NCBI GenBank assembly: GCA_001563905.1
Contig: LKMO01000003.1
Coordinates: 1 to 62,055 of the forward strand
Length of the DNA: 62,055 nucleotides
Origin: Nanohaloarchaea archaeon B1-Br10_U2g19
Lineage (GTDB): Archaea; Nanohalarchaeota; Nanosalinia; Nanosalinales; Nanosalinaceae
Reading direction: 5' to 3'
Each line of letters opens with the position of its first letter. Within the stretch, counting starts at the first letter, position 1. Shown here one piece after another: positions 52,298 through 60,979 of the stretch. A program made the translations under genes and the position numbers. The notes under the pieces were generated by a model. The model saw nothing but the letters and a program-made list of their open reading frames with translations, was not told the origin of the DNA and made no database searches.

Positions 52298-52825
52298 ATG
52301 GAGATAGATTTCAAAACAGTAAGAGCTCTTTCATCACCTACAAGAGTTAGGATACTTCATGAACTTTTGGAGAAAGAGTCTACACCTACAGGACTAAGCA
52401 AGAAAACCGGTAAAAGCAAGTCTACTGTCTCAGCACATCTATCTACTCTCCATGAGTCAGGGCTGATAGATAAAGATTCTAAGGAAGGTAGGAAAAGAGT
52501 TGTTTACAGTCCAACAGATAAGGCTAAAGCAATAGTGAACGGTAAAGAGAGAAAAGTTAAGTTCTCAATAGCCTCGTCTATTATTTCAGCATTCACAGGT
52601 TTAACCTTGGCATATGAAGGAGTAAACCGTTTGAACTTTCTGGCAGATGATGCTATGGAGTCAGTAGACATGGAGGCAGAGATGGCTGCAGACACTGCTG
52701 CAGAAACAGGTTTTGAAACCGGATCCATGCTGTTTTCCGGAGAGATATTCCTGTTTATCGGTTTCGGACTACTTACTTTCTCGGTACTGGCATTCCTTTA
52801 TGGATATACGGTTAGAAAAATATAA
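52298..52825 (+). CDS. ArsR-type regulator with a membrane anchor
   Basis: 175 residues. Residues 1-75 form an ArsR winged helix (ALSSPTRVRILHELL, LSKKTGKSKSTVSAHLSTLHES). Two hydrophobic helices follow (about 90-105 and 148-170), with an acidic extracellular loop (ESVDMEAEMAADTAAETG) between them. A membrane-tethered transcription factor is implied; the signal is unknown. Confidence 0.8.
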   Translation: MEIDFKTVRALSSPTRVRILHELLEKESTPTGLSKKTGKSKSTVSAHLSTLHESGLIDKDSKEGRKRVVYSPTDKAKAIVNGKERKVKFSIASSIISAFTGLTLAYEGVNRLNFLADDAMESVDMEAEMAADTAAETGFETGSMLFSGEIFLFIGFGLLTFSVLAFLYGYTVRKI

Positions 52826-52829
52826 AGAG

Positions 52830-52851
52830 AAAAAAGGGTTCTCCCTTTTTT
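52830..52851. terminator. Bidirectional terminator hairpin
   Basis: AAAAAAGGG-TTCT-CCCTTTTTT is a perfect 9-bp inverted repeat between the convergent ArsR and carbonic anhydrase genes, with a T6 or A6 run on each side for either direction. It overlaps the carbonic anhydrase stop codon. Confidence 0.75.
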
Positions 52852-53665
52852 ACATAGAAGAGTCTTGTCTCGAAATTTCTATATCCTGGTAGCGGGACAG
52901 CTGCTCTTTTAGCTTTCTAATATCGGTCTCTGCATTTAAATTGGTTAAGTAGAGTCTTCCAGGATCTCCGTATGTCCCGTCCATATCATAAACTGCTCCA
53001 AGCACATCTGTATCTGAATAAGGACTGTTTTCTAAAAGAAACTTTACTTGATTATCAACGTTGTACTCGACTAGTCTGTTGATTTCTTCCTGTTCTGTAA
53101 GGTCTTCACCCATTATTTCTTCGTAAGCTGTGTCTATACCGGACTCTAGTAGGAGATAGATATCTGTTGTTATACCTTCTGTTTCTGAAGTGTAATCTTC
53201 TATAGAGAACTCTCCTTGTTCTTCATGTCTTGTTAAGATATCTGTTGGTGCTTGAACAGAGTTTTCGTCTTCCAAAATCTTATTCATAGTCTTATAGGTT
53301 GCTGTAACTGCTCCACAACCGGTATGACCTATTATTACAATACCTGTAGGTGTATCACTGTGTTCTGGTATATAGTCTATGCTTCCAGAAGTCACAATCT
53401 CGCCGTTTAATGAAACAGTATTAACATGGTTTCCTATTACTTCATGAGCGAACTCTCGTCCTATACCATGATTTTCCCATATATCTCCTTGTAGAACACG
53501 GGAATCACAACATGTAACAGTTGTTAATTCCGGGTCTTGACCATCTAAATGGTTCTCTAGTTCTTTTGAAAGTTTTTCTACGTGTTTATCGTTATTTTTG
53601 TAGAGTTGGTTGAAAAATTCGAAAAGCTTCTCCGCATCATCTATATTTGAGTAAGATTTAGTCAT
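52850..53665 (-). CDS. Beta-carbonic anhydrase
   Basis: 271 residues. Zinc ligands are C52, D54/R56 dyad (CCDSR) and H114, C117 (GHTGCG). Longer than usual beta-CAs, with an acidic insertion (about 140-180). Interconverts CO2 and bicarbonate in the cytoplasm. Confidence 0.93.
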   Translation of the reverse strand: MTKSYSNIDDAEKLFEFFNQLYKNNDKHVEKLSKELENHLDGQDPELTTVTCCDSRVLQGDIWENHGIGREFAHEVIGNHVNTVSLNGEIVTSGSIDYIPEHSDTPTGIVIIGHTGCGAVTATYKTMNKILEDENSVQAPTDILTRHEEQGEFSIEDYTSETEGITTDIYLLLESGIDTAYEEIMGEDLTEQEEINRLVEYNVDNQVKFLLENSPYSDTDVLGAVYDMDGTYGDPGRLYLTNLNAETDIRKLKEQLSRYQDIEISRQDSSM

Positions 53666-53893
53666 TGAAGAAGTTAGACGTGTATCAAACTATTAAACAG
53701 TTCCTAAACTGTCGTAGAAATCTTGTTTATCAATTTTTTGTAGTATCTATGAGAGACAACATATAATTTGAGAATCTTGTGACCCTTGAAAAGAAAGGTT
53801 ATTAAATGCTCTGTGTAATATCAAGGATACATACAACAAACACGCGTTCAAACAATCTATGTTTTGACAAAAAAGATTTCTATATGACCTAAA

Positions 53894-54343
53894 ATGGCAT
53901 CATGCGAACTATGCGGTAAGGAAACTGATTCAGTCAAGAAAGCTAAAATCGAAGGAGCGGTTCTAAAAGTCTGTGACTCATGCGCTAGCATGGGAGAAGA
54001 GCTTTCTCAGACCTCCTCAAGAAAGAAAAAGAAGAGAAAGAAGACTCCTAAGAAAAGGAGTAGTGATGAAGTTCTAGTACCTAAATACGGAGAGAAGCTG
54101 AAGGAAGCTAGAGAGTCTGAACAGCTATCTATAAAGGAAGTTGCCAACGACTTAAACGAGAAAGAGTCTCTTATCAGTAAGATTGAGAAACAGGATCTGA
54201 AACCGGATAAGACTCTGGCGAAGAAGCTTTCAGAGAAGTTCGGGATAACTCTTTACACCAATCCTGAGGTTTCAGATTACGGTAAGTCTGAGAGAGGTAA
54301 CCAGAAGAAAGCTACTCTTGAAGATGTTGCAGATATAAATTAG
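53894..54343 (+). CDS. Multiprotein bridging factor 1 (aMBF1)
   Basis: 149 residues. N-terminal zinc ribbon (C4-x2-C7 ... C28-x2-C31), a Lys-rich linker (KKKKRKKTPKKR, about 46-57) and a HTH_3 domain (about 65-120, YGEKLKEARESEQLS ... IEKQDLKPD). Archaeal transcription/translation-linked factor. Its stop codon shares TTAG with the converging gene. Confidence 0.92.
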   Translation: MASCELCGKETDSVKKAKIEGAVLKVCDSCASMGEELSQTSSRKKKKRKKTPKKRSSDEVLVPKYGEKLKEARESEQLSIKEVANDLNEKESLISKIEKQDLKPDKTLAKKLSEKFGITLYTNPEVSDYGKSERGNQKKATLEDVADIN

Positions 54344-54807
54344 AACTTGAACTCTCTATCCAGAACCAAGTGAGAAAGTATACCGAGACCTAATGCTATG
54401 CCTGGTACCGCTGTCTGAAGAAACAGTGTGGATAGGAGTATCGTGAAAGAGGTGACCAAGGTACAGAAAGTAATTGTATGAGTGAAGCCTCTATGCTTTA
54501 TCTTTATCTTCGATATACCTAGGTAGACCGTTATAAAGGTGATTGCGGCAGCCATATAACGGTATAGAAAGTCTAGAGGAGCTATAATGCTTATAGCTAG
54601 TGCGGCAGTTATACTTGTGAATGCTTTAACTGCTCTATGAACATAAGAGTTCTTGTGATCTATATCAGGCATTACTGAGCCTAAGAAAATCATTATAAAT
54701 CCTAGAGATATTTCCCAGGTGGTTAGGCTTACTACTTCTTTCAAGAGATACATGAAGATCATTGCGAAGAATAAGCCGAAAAGTACGTGTTCTTTGAAAT
54801 CCCCCAT
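54340..54807 (-). CDS. YdjM/DUF457-type membrane metal-dependent hydrolase
   Basis: 155 residues, four or five membrane helices. GSVMPDIDHK, HRGFTHT and LSHLVLD give the Asp/His-rich membrane site of this family. Function unknown. Confidence 0.85.
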   Translation of the reverse strand: MGDFKEHVLFGLFFAMIFMYLLKEVVSLTTWEISLGFIMIFLGSVMPDIDHKNSYVHRAVKAFTSITAALAISIIAPLDFLYRYMAAAITFITVYLGISKIKIKHRGFTHTITFCTLVTSFTILLSTLFLQTAVPGIALGLGILSHLVLDREFKF

Positions 54808-54844
54808 CTATCTTTCTAAAAAATACTTATAGGGATAGAGCTTG

Positions 54845-55705
54845 TTAAGCTTCTCCGTTACATACCGCTCTCAAACCGTGTAGAACCGACTGTTCTTCTA
54901 GGCTTGTAGTCTCTATCTTCGGAGATCTGTTTACAGTTTTGACGTCTACCTCCTCTTCCAATCCTTCAACCACTAAGTCAGGATGGTTTAACGCTACTGC
55001 TCCACCTACAACCACTTTTTCAGGATTGTACAGGTTTACTAAGTTGGCGAAGCCTCTGGCGTTGTAATCCTTCATCTTTTCTATTGTTTTTGTTGCATCT
55101 TCGCAGCCTTCACGATACTTGTCGAAGACTTCTCGGGCATCTTCAAACCTTTTACCGGTAAGTTTCTCTGCCATCTTTGGAAGGTTGTTTCCTGAGCAGT
55201 AGGCTTCCCAGTGTCCTTCAGCTCCGCAGCCGCAGCTTACACCGTTATCTGCTATCTTCATATGGCCTACTTCTCCGAAGTTGCCGTCGGAGCCTTCTAT
55301 CAGGTTTCCGTGTAGTACTACTCCCGCACCTATTCCTGAGCTTATAGTTACGTAGACTAGATCGTCACAGTTGTGTTCGCCGTAATGGTACTCTCCTAGT
55401 ACTGCCGAGGTACAGTCGTTTATTATCGATACATCTCCGTATCTCTGTAACGGCTCTGTTATATTGACTTTCTCTATAGCCATATTTGGCGGGTAGAAGA
55501 CGCCTTCCGACTTGTTCATAGGTCCTGCAGCTGCTACTGCAACTTTTTCAATAACCGTATCGGTTTCTTCTATAATTTGGTCTATATGTGAACTAATGTC
55601 TTTGAGGAACTGTTTGCTTGAGTATTTTTCAACGACTTTGAACTCGCCGTTTCCTACTCCTACTAATGTGTTGGTTCCTCCTATATCAATACACAGAAAA
55701 CCCAT
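54845..55705 (-). CDS. ROK family sugar kinase (glucokinase-like)
   Basis: 286 residues. ATP site DIGGTNTLVG, zinc motif CGCGAEGHWEAYCSG (His in place of the third Cys, as in many ROK glucokinases) and EVGHM with the catalytic region. VINDCTSAVLGE holds the catalytic Asp. Phosphorylates glucose or a hexosamine; feeding GlmS/GlmM is plausible. Confidence 0.9.
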   Translation of the reverse strand: MGFLCIDIGGTNTLVGVGNGEFKVVEKYSSKQFLKDISSHIDQIIEETDTVIEKVAVAAAGPMNKSEGVFYPPNMAIEKVNITEPLQRYGDVSIINDCTSAVLGEYHYGEHNCDDLVYVTISSGIGAGVVLHGNLIEGSDGNFGEVGHMKIADNGVSCGCGAEGHWEAYCSGNNLPKMAEKLTGKRFEDAREVFDKYREGCEDATKTIEKMKDYNARGFANLVNLYNPEKVVVGGAVALNHPDLVVEGLEEEVDVKTVNRSPKIETTSLEEQSVLHGLRAVCNGEA

Positions 55706-55812
55706 AATACAAAGTATTACGTTACGGTGTTTTTGAATACTTCCTCTATAATATTCAAAAACCGGTTTAAAACATTACAGAAAAAGAAAAATATAGAGGT
55801 CTCCAAAAAACA

Positions 55813-57111
55813 ATGACAGAAATAAACAGTCTGAAAGGATTTTACGACCGTTATCCTGAAGATTACGTCTCATTCCGAAAACTTGTAGATACCGTAGAAG
55901 AAACAGCTAAAGAGTTTGGTTTCCGAGAGATAAACACTCCCAATGTTGAGAAAACAGATCTTTACAGAGTGAAATCCGGAGATGAGCTCCTAGACCAGAC
56001 ATACTCCTTCAAAGACAAAGGAGACCGCGAAATAACACTTATACCTGAACAAACACCTACGAGAGCAAGACTTGTACAACAGAGAAAAGATCTGAAAACA
56101 CCGATCAAATGGTATGATACATCGAAGAGATGGCGTTACGAAGATGTTCAGAAAGGACGTGACAGAGAGTTTTTCCAAGGAGACTTCGATATCTTCGGAG
56201 TAGAGTCTGTGGAAGCTGACGCAGAAGTAATAGCTGCAGCAGCAACAATATACAAGAAACTCGGAGTTGAAAAACGAGTAAACTTCCTAGTGAACGATAG
56301 GAAGTTGCTGGAATCTGTTCTTAACTCTCAAGGAGTTGAGAAAACTGAAACAGCAATGAAGATAATTGATGATAAAGAGAAGATGACCGGAGAAGAGTTC
56401 TTAGAAGAACTCGAATCAGAAGGTCTAGACACGAGAGAAGCTGAAAAAGTAGATGAGGTAACCAGTATCTCCGGTCCTATAAAAGAAACTGTTGAAGAAC
56501 TCAAAGAGAAAACACCTGAAGCCGCAGAAGAATCTGTGAAGAGAATGGAAGACCTGGCAAACGCTTTAGAGGCCTACGGAGTTGAAGACTTATGTAGACT
56601 GGACCTCTCAATCGTTAGAGGATTAGCGTACTATACAGGTCTAGTGTTCGAAGCATTTGATACCGAAGGAGAGCTGAGAGCATTGTTCGGAGGCGGTAGA
56701 TACGACAACTTGGTCGGTCTTTTTGGAGACCGTGAAGTTCCTGCAGTAGGGTTTGCTTTCGGTTACTCACCTACTATAGAACTACTAAAGAAAGAGGATA
56801 AATGGCCTCTAAAAGACGTTGAGACTGATGTATACGTCTTGACAGTATCTGAAGATGTAAGAGATACCGGATTAGAGTATGCTAAAAAACTTAGAGACCA
56901 CGGTCTTTCTGTTGAAACAGATCTAACCGGCAGAGGTTTTGGAGGGCAGCTAGGTTATGCTGACAGTATCAACGCTGAACGTGTTTTAATAATAGGTAAG
57001 AGAGATCTTGAAAACAACGAGGTAACTATGAAACATATGGAATCTGGTGAAGAAGAGAAGCTTGACAAAAACGAAGTGATTAACCACTTGGAGTCTGAGA
57101 ACTTTGTTTAG
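55813..57111 (+). CDS. hisS: Histidyl-tRNA synthetase
   Basis: 432 residues, class II. Motif 2 RWRYEDVQKGRDREFFQ, HisA GLAYYTGLVFE and GGGRYDNLVG are all present, with a C-terminal anticodon-binding domain (from DVYVLTVSED). Stop codon shares TTAG with the converging gene. Confidence 0.97.
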   Translation: MTEINSLKGFYDRYPEDYVSFRKLVDTVEETAKEFGFREINTPNVEKTDLYRVKSGDELLDQTYSFKDKGDREITLIPEQTPTRARLVQQRKDLKTPIKWYDTSKRWRYEDVQKGRDREFFQGDFDIFGVESVEADAEVIAAAATIYKKLGVEKRVNFLVNDRKLLESVLNSQGVEKTETAMKIIDDKEKMTGEEFLEELESEGLDTREAEKVDEVTSISGPIKETVEELKEKTPEAAEESVKRMEDLANALEAYGVEDLCRLDLSIVRGLAYYTGLVFEAFDTEGELRALFGGGRYDNLVGLFGDREVPAVGFAFGYSPTIELLKKEDKWPLKDVETDVYVLTVSEDVRDTGLEYAKKLRDHGLSVETDLTGRGFGGQLGYADSINAERVLIIGKRDLENNEVTMKHMESGEEEKLDKNEVINHLESENFV

Positions 57112-57488
57112 AACTCAGATATCTTCTTCTGCCTCTCCTCTTTTTCCTGTAGATAGAAGTTATGTTCTCTTACTATCCAACGTACAATAAGGTTAACAAC
57201 TGACTCTATCTGGCTATCTGTCAGCTCTTTACCCGCAGGGATTTTATGTGCTCTAGAAAGATTTTTTCTTGAATCTACGTGGCATGCGTGCATAGCTTTG
57301 TATACCGGGTTTCCCGCACCAGGCGTCTGACTCCCGTCGTTTTCAGGCTGTTCTCTAAGCTTTTTCTCTGCTATCAGCCGTGCTTGTTTCTTGAGCTTCT
57401 TTATACCTAGCTCTTCTATTAGCCGGATATCTTTTTCGTTTAGTCGGGGACGTGTTTCGTCCCTTCCTGGGAGTTTTAACTTTCTCAT
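57108..57488 (-). CDS. DUF4186-like protein
   Basis: 126 residues. GAGNPVYKAMHACHVDSRKN ... HKIPAGKELTDSQIESVVNLIVRWI matches the pattern of DUF4186 (His/Cys-rich core). Basic N-terminus. Role unknown. Confidence 0.6.
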   Translation of the reverse strand: MRKLKLPGRDETRPRLNEKDIRLIEELGIKKLKKQARLIAEKKLREQPENDGSQTPGAGNPVYKAMHACHVDSRKNLSRAHKIPAGKELTDSQIESVVNLIVRWIVREHNFYLQEKEERQKKISEF

Positions 57489-57544
57489 AACACGGTTTAG
57501 AAGACGAAAGTTTTAAGAATAACATATAGAGGGTTACAGGTCTT

Positions 57545-58078
57545 TTATCCTTTCCAGCGATCGTCGTCGTGTTTCCGAGACTTTGCCATTTTTTCTCTTT
57601 CCTTTCTATTCATCTCTGCGATATCTTCGTCAATATAAGTCTTGATTTCATCGGAAAGACTGCTGTTTGGAGATCCATCTCTAATGTCTCCTGTGCTTAA
57701 AAACTCTTCTATACACTGGGCTAAAGCCTCTATAAAATTGATTTCGGCTCTAAGCTGTTTATCTCCACCTTTTTCATGGTAGACTTCTTTTAAGTGTCTA
57801 TCAAGTTCTTTTATGTCATTATCAATAGACTGCAGATTCTTTACAACTTCTTTCTTAATTCTATTGTAGTTCTTTTTTCTCTTCTCTAAATCAACTTTGT
57901 CAGACTTAACTCCCGAAGGCATCTTCTTTTCTGCCTCCTTCATCTTCTCTATAGCTCTTCCTGCCACAAAGTATGCTGCAAGTATATGGGCAACAGACTC
58001 CTCTAACTTCTTTGAATCACGTTGAAGAAAACTCTCTACCTCTTCACGGTTACTTGGAGATTTCTCAAGGCTTTTCAC
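57545..58078 (-). CDS. Hypothetical coiled-coil protein
   Basis: 177 residues from GTG. Long Lys/Glu-rich helices (about 60-110) suggest a coiled coil. Overlaps the upstream 52-residue gene by 14 bases, so both are coupled. Confidence 0.6.
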   Translation of the reverse strand: MKSLEKSPSNREEVESFLQRDSKKLEESVAHILAAYFVAGRAIEKMKEAEKKMPSGVKSDKVDLEKRKKNYNRIKKEVVKNLQSIDNDIKELDRHLKEVYHEKGGDKQLRAEINFIEALAQCIEEFLSTGDIRDGSPNSSLSDEIKTYIDEDIAEMNRKEREKMAKSRKHDDDRWKG

Positions 58079-58223
58079 CTCTTGCTTTAATATGAGACCA
58101 TGTTTCTCCTAGGTCATCGAATCTTCGGGATCCTTTTCCATTTACCGCCTCTATAATATCTCTGGCTACTCCTAGTTCAAACTCTGCTTCTTCCCATAGA
58201 CGATATCCTTCAACCTGTTTCAT
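58065..58223 (-). CDS. 52-residue hypothetical protein
   Basis: Starts MKQVEGYRLWEEAEFELGVA and ends GEKP. Two helices joined by a Gly/Lys-rich loop. It overlaps the start of the coiled-coil gene by 14 bases, and GGTT precedes the ATG. No family recognised. Confidence 0.6.
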   Translation of the reverse strand: MKQVEGYRLWEEAEFELGVARDIIEAVNGKGSRRFDDLGETWSHIKARGEKP

Positions 58224-58272
58224 ATTAACCTGTTAACTGATTTACAAAGCTTCATTAATAATACGCTCGGTG

Positions 58273-58470
58273 CTACATCTCTCTAACTCCGCCATAATAA
58301 AACAGTAATGCGCCTACAGCCGCAACTAACGCAACCAGTATAGTTGATTCAGGCTGCACAATAAAAGACTGATTGAACTCCACCTGAAGCACATAAATTA
58401 TTGAAAGTATTATTGCTCCAAGCACTGAGACGCTGAAGCCTATCCGTCCATGATCATCTTTTGATACCAT
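58273..58470 (-). CDS. Two-helix small membrane protein
   Basis: 65 residues, two hydrophobic helices (about 12-30, 40-58), function unknown. Confidence 0.6.
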   Translation of the reverse strand: MVSKDDHGRIGFSVSVLGAIILSIIYVLQVEFNQSFIVQPESTILVALVAAVGALLFYYGGVREM

Positions 58471-58584
58471 AGTTCTTGATTCAAGACTCTCGGAATTTAA
58501 ACAAGTCTGTACAACACCTTAACAATACAACTACAGAAACATAATCATCTGGATTAAAAAACTTTTAGCTCGGTTAACTCTTTC

Positions 58585-59781
58585 ATGGCTTATAAAATCG
58601 GTTTAGTAGGTAAACCTTCAGTAGGAAAATCAACATTCTTTAACGCAGCAACAATGAATGAAATAGCAGAAGGTAACTACCCCTTCACAACTATAGATCC
58701 TAGTGTTGGAGAAGCCTACGTAAGAGTAAAGGATGCAGCCCCAGACTTCGATGAAACCAGCGATCCTAGAGTAGGATTTGTTAATGAAGGTACACGATAT
58801 GTGCCGGCAAAACTTGTAGACGTTGCAGGACTTATTCCGGGGGCTCACGAAGGTAAAGGATTAGGCAACCAGTTTCTAACCGATTTAAATGAAGCCGATG
58901 TGCTTATACATATAGTTGATTTCTCAGGTAAAACAGATATAGAGGGAGAGCCTACAGAAGACCACGATCCTAGAGAGGACATAGAGTTCCTTAAAGAGGA
59001 ACTGAATATGTGGTACCTAGAAATTCTTAGAAAAGGTATTGAACGTTTCGAAGGAAAAGTAAGACAGCACGACGTTAAAATCGAGGAAGAATTAGCTGAA
59101 CAAATGTCTGCATTCAAAACAAACAAGAATGAGATAAAACAAGTAATACTTTCTCTTGATTTGGAGCTTGATCCAAGTACTTGGACAAAGGACGATGAGA
59201 AAATGCTTGCAGCCAAAATAAGAGAAAAAACCAAGCCGATGGTAATCGCTGCTAACAAAATGGATGATGAAAAAGCTCAAGAGAATTTTGAAGAGATTAC
59301 TAACGACCCAGACTACCAAGATTTAGAGATTGTTCCTTGTAGTGCGCACGCGGAAAAAGCTTTAAAAAATGCTGCAGAGCAAGACGTAGTGGAATATTAT
59401 CCCGGAGATAAAGAATTTAATATAGTTGGAGACCTCTCTGAAGATAAAGAAGAAGGTCTCAAAAAAATAAGAGAGTTCATGGAAAAATACGAGGGTATAG
59501 GTGTTCAAAAAGCACTGGAATCTGCATTATTCAAGGAACTAGGCGTTATAGCCGTCTTTCCTGGAGGAGCCGATGGATTAGGAGATGAACACGGCAATAT
59601 TTTACCAGACTGTTTCCTAATGCCTGAAGGTACAACCGCCGAAGATTTTGCTTATCATATCCACTCCGATATTGGTGAAGGATTTCTACACGCTATAGAC
59701 TGTAGAAATAATAGGCAGATAGGTGCAGATCACAAGCTCGAGCATAGAGATGTTATAGAAATAGTTTCCGCCAATCAATAA
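58585..59781 (+). CDS. ychF: YchF/Obg-like GTP-binding protein
   Basis: 398 residues. G1 GKPSVGKST (9-17), G3 DVAGLIPGAHEG, G4 NKMD, and a C-terminal TGS domain (from IGVQKALESAL to HRDVIEIVSANQ). Archaeal OLA1/YchF type. Ribosome-associated NTPase role inferred from the family. Confidence 0.95.
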   Translation: MAYKIGLVGKPSVGKSTFFNAATMNEIAEGNYPFTTIDPSVGEAYVRVKDAAPDFDETSDPRVGFVNEGTRYVPAKLVDVAGLIPGAHEGKGLGNQFLTDLNEADVLIHIVDFSGKTDIEGEPTEDHDPREDIEFLKEELNMWYLEILRKGIERFEGKVRQHDVKIEEELAEQMSAFKTNKNEIKQVILSLDLELDPSTWTKDDEKMLAAKIREKTKPMVIAANKMDDEKAQENFEEITNDPDYQDLEIVPCSAHAEKALKNAAEQDVVEYYPGDKEFNIVGDLSEDKEEGLKKIREFMEKYEGIGVQKALESALFKELGVIAVFPGGADGLGDEHGNILPDCFLMPEGTTAEDFAYHIHSDIGEGFLHAIDCRNNRQIGADHKLEHRDVIEIVSANQ

Positions 59782-59803
59782 AAAAAGAAAATGGAGGGAG
59801 GGT

Positions 59804-60274
59804 TTAAGAAGAGTTTATAGACTCTAAAGATTCCCCGTTATGCTTAATATGTAGTGTGAAAGGTTCTTCTGCTTCAAACTTGGCTTCATACGTTATGCCG
59901 CCTATACACTGTATACAGACTTCGCTCCCATCAGGCACAGTTACGATATCTACAGCATAATGTCCTTCATCCTCCTCTGAGACATCATAAGCTACCGTAT
60001 AGCACGGTGTAGGCGTCTGTATAAGACCTGTAAAATTTACTCCTTCTACATCAGTGTCACTGTAGTTTTCAACTGAAAGTATTCCTTCTTCTTGGTCCCC
60101 AGACATACAACTGGCATCTACTAAGCCAATCTTAGAGTAGATTTCATTGTATTGACTGAATTCTGTAGAGTTACAGCTAAGCTCAGACTTATCTTGCTGA
60201 GAGTAGTTTTCGGCGACTGCCACAGCCATGCTTGTCAAGACAATAGCAGATAGTAGGTATACTACTGTTTTCAT
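59804..60274 (-). CDS. Secreted protein, PrcB-C-like family, paralog of 60390
   Basis: 156 residues with a signal peptide (5-20). TPTPCYTVAYDV, CIQCIGGITYEAKFEAEEPFTL and HIKHNGESLESI align with the protein at 60390 (PTPCHTLIED, ITYQKYEASFDAEKPYSL, VHEGETVEVI). Several Cys could form disulfides. Lacks the WFxGxF tail. Surface protein of unknown role. Confidence 0.65.
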   Translation of the reverse strand: MKTVVYLLSAIVLTSMAVAVAENYSQQDKSELSCNSTEFSQYNEIYSKIGLVDASCMSGDQEEGILSVENYSDTDVEGVNFTGLIQTPTPCYTVAYDVSEEDEGHYAVDIVTVPDGSEVCIQCIGGITYEAKFEAEEPFTLHIKHNGESLESINSS

Positions 60275-60389
60275 TGTAACTACTTTTTTACCTTTAGAAC
60301 TAGATAAAATAGATGATGGTTGATAACATTCTATGTTCTACATTTTATACTATCTAATAGAGAAATAAAGAGGAAATAAAAAGTATTTC

Positions 60390-60905
60390 TTAGAATAGTC
60401 CTCTAAACCAGTTAATCACTGAACCGAGTAGCGAACCTTCTTCAGTCTCGGTTTCTTCATCCTCAGAGATTTCTATAACTTCTACAGTCTCGCCTTCGTG
60501 AACTATTTCAAGGCTGTAGGGTTTTTCTGCATCAAAGGAGGCTTCGTACTTCTGATAAGTTATTACTTGGGGACATGCCTCTTCTTCATCAGCATCATCT
60601 TCGACTGCTATATTGAACAGATAACTCTCGTCTATATCCTCTATGTCTTCAATTAGAGTGTGGCATGGTGTAGGCATCTCTAAAACTCCTCTGAACTCAA
60701 TTTTACCTTCTTCTACCTCGTAATCAGTTACTCCGGTATCTGTTTCGTTCATATCTTCCTCGACTACTTCAAAGCTATACTCGTAGTTTTCTGGTTCCGC
60801 AGATGTAATCGCCATGTCACCTTCTTCCGGTTCAGGTTGGTCGACAACCGCTAATGCTACTCCCGTCATTAATAGGAGTATTGCTAATGCTACTATTTTC
60901 TTCAT
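60390..60905 (-). CDS. Secreted protein, PrcB-C-like family
   Basis: 171 residues with a signal peptide (3-20). Paralog of the 59804 product; ends in INWFRGLF, like the REWFTGFF end of the 13094 product, after an Asp/Glu-rich spacer (SEDEETETEEG). The tail could be a surface-attachment element. Confidence 0.65.
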   Translation of the reverse strand: MKKIVALAILLLMTGVALAVVDQPEPEEGDMAITSAEPENYEYSFEVVEEDMNETDTGVTDYEVEEGKIEFRGVLEMPTPCHTLIEDIEDIDESYLFNIAVEDDADEEEACPQVITYQKYEASFDAEKPYSLEIVHEGETVEVIEISEDEETETEEGSLLGSVINWFRGLF

Positions 60906-60979
60906 AACAGTTCTAAATTTTGATATTTGACTTATATAGAGGCATGAATTTGTTCGGAAAATAACGAATTAGAAGGCTT

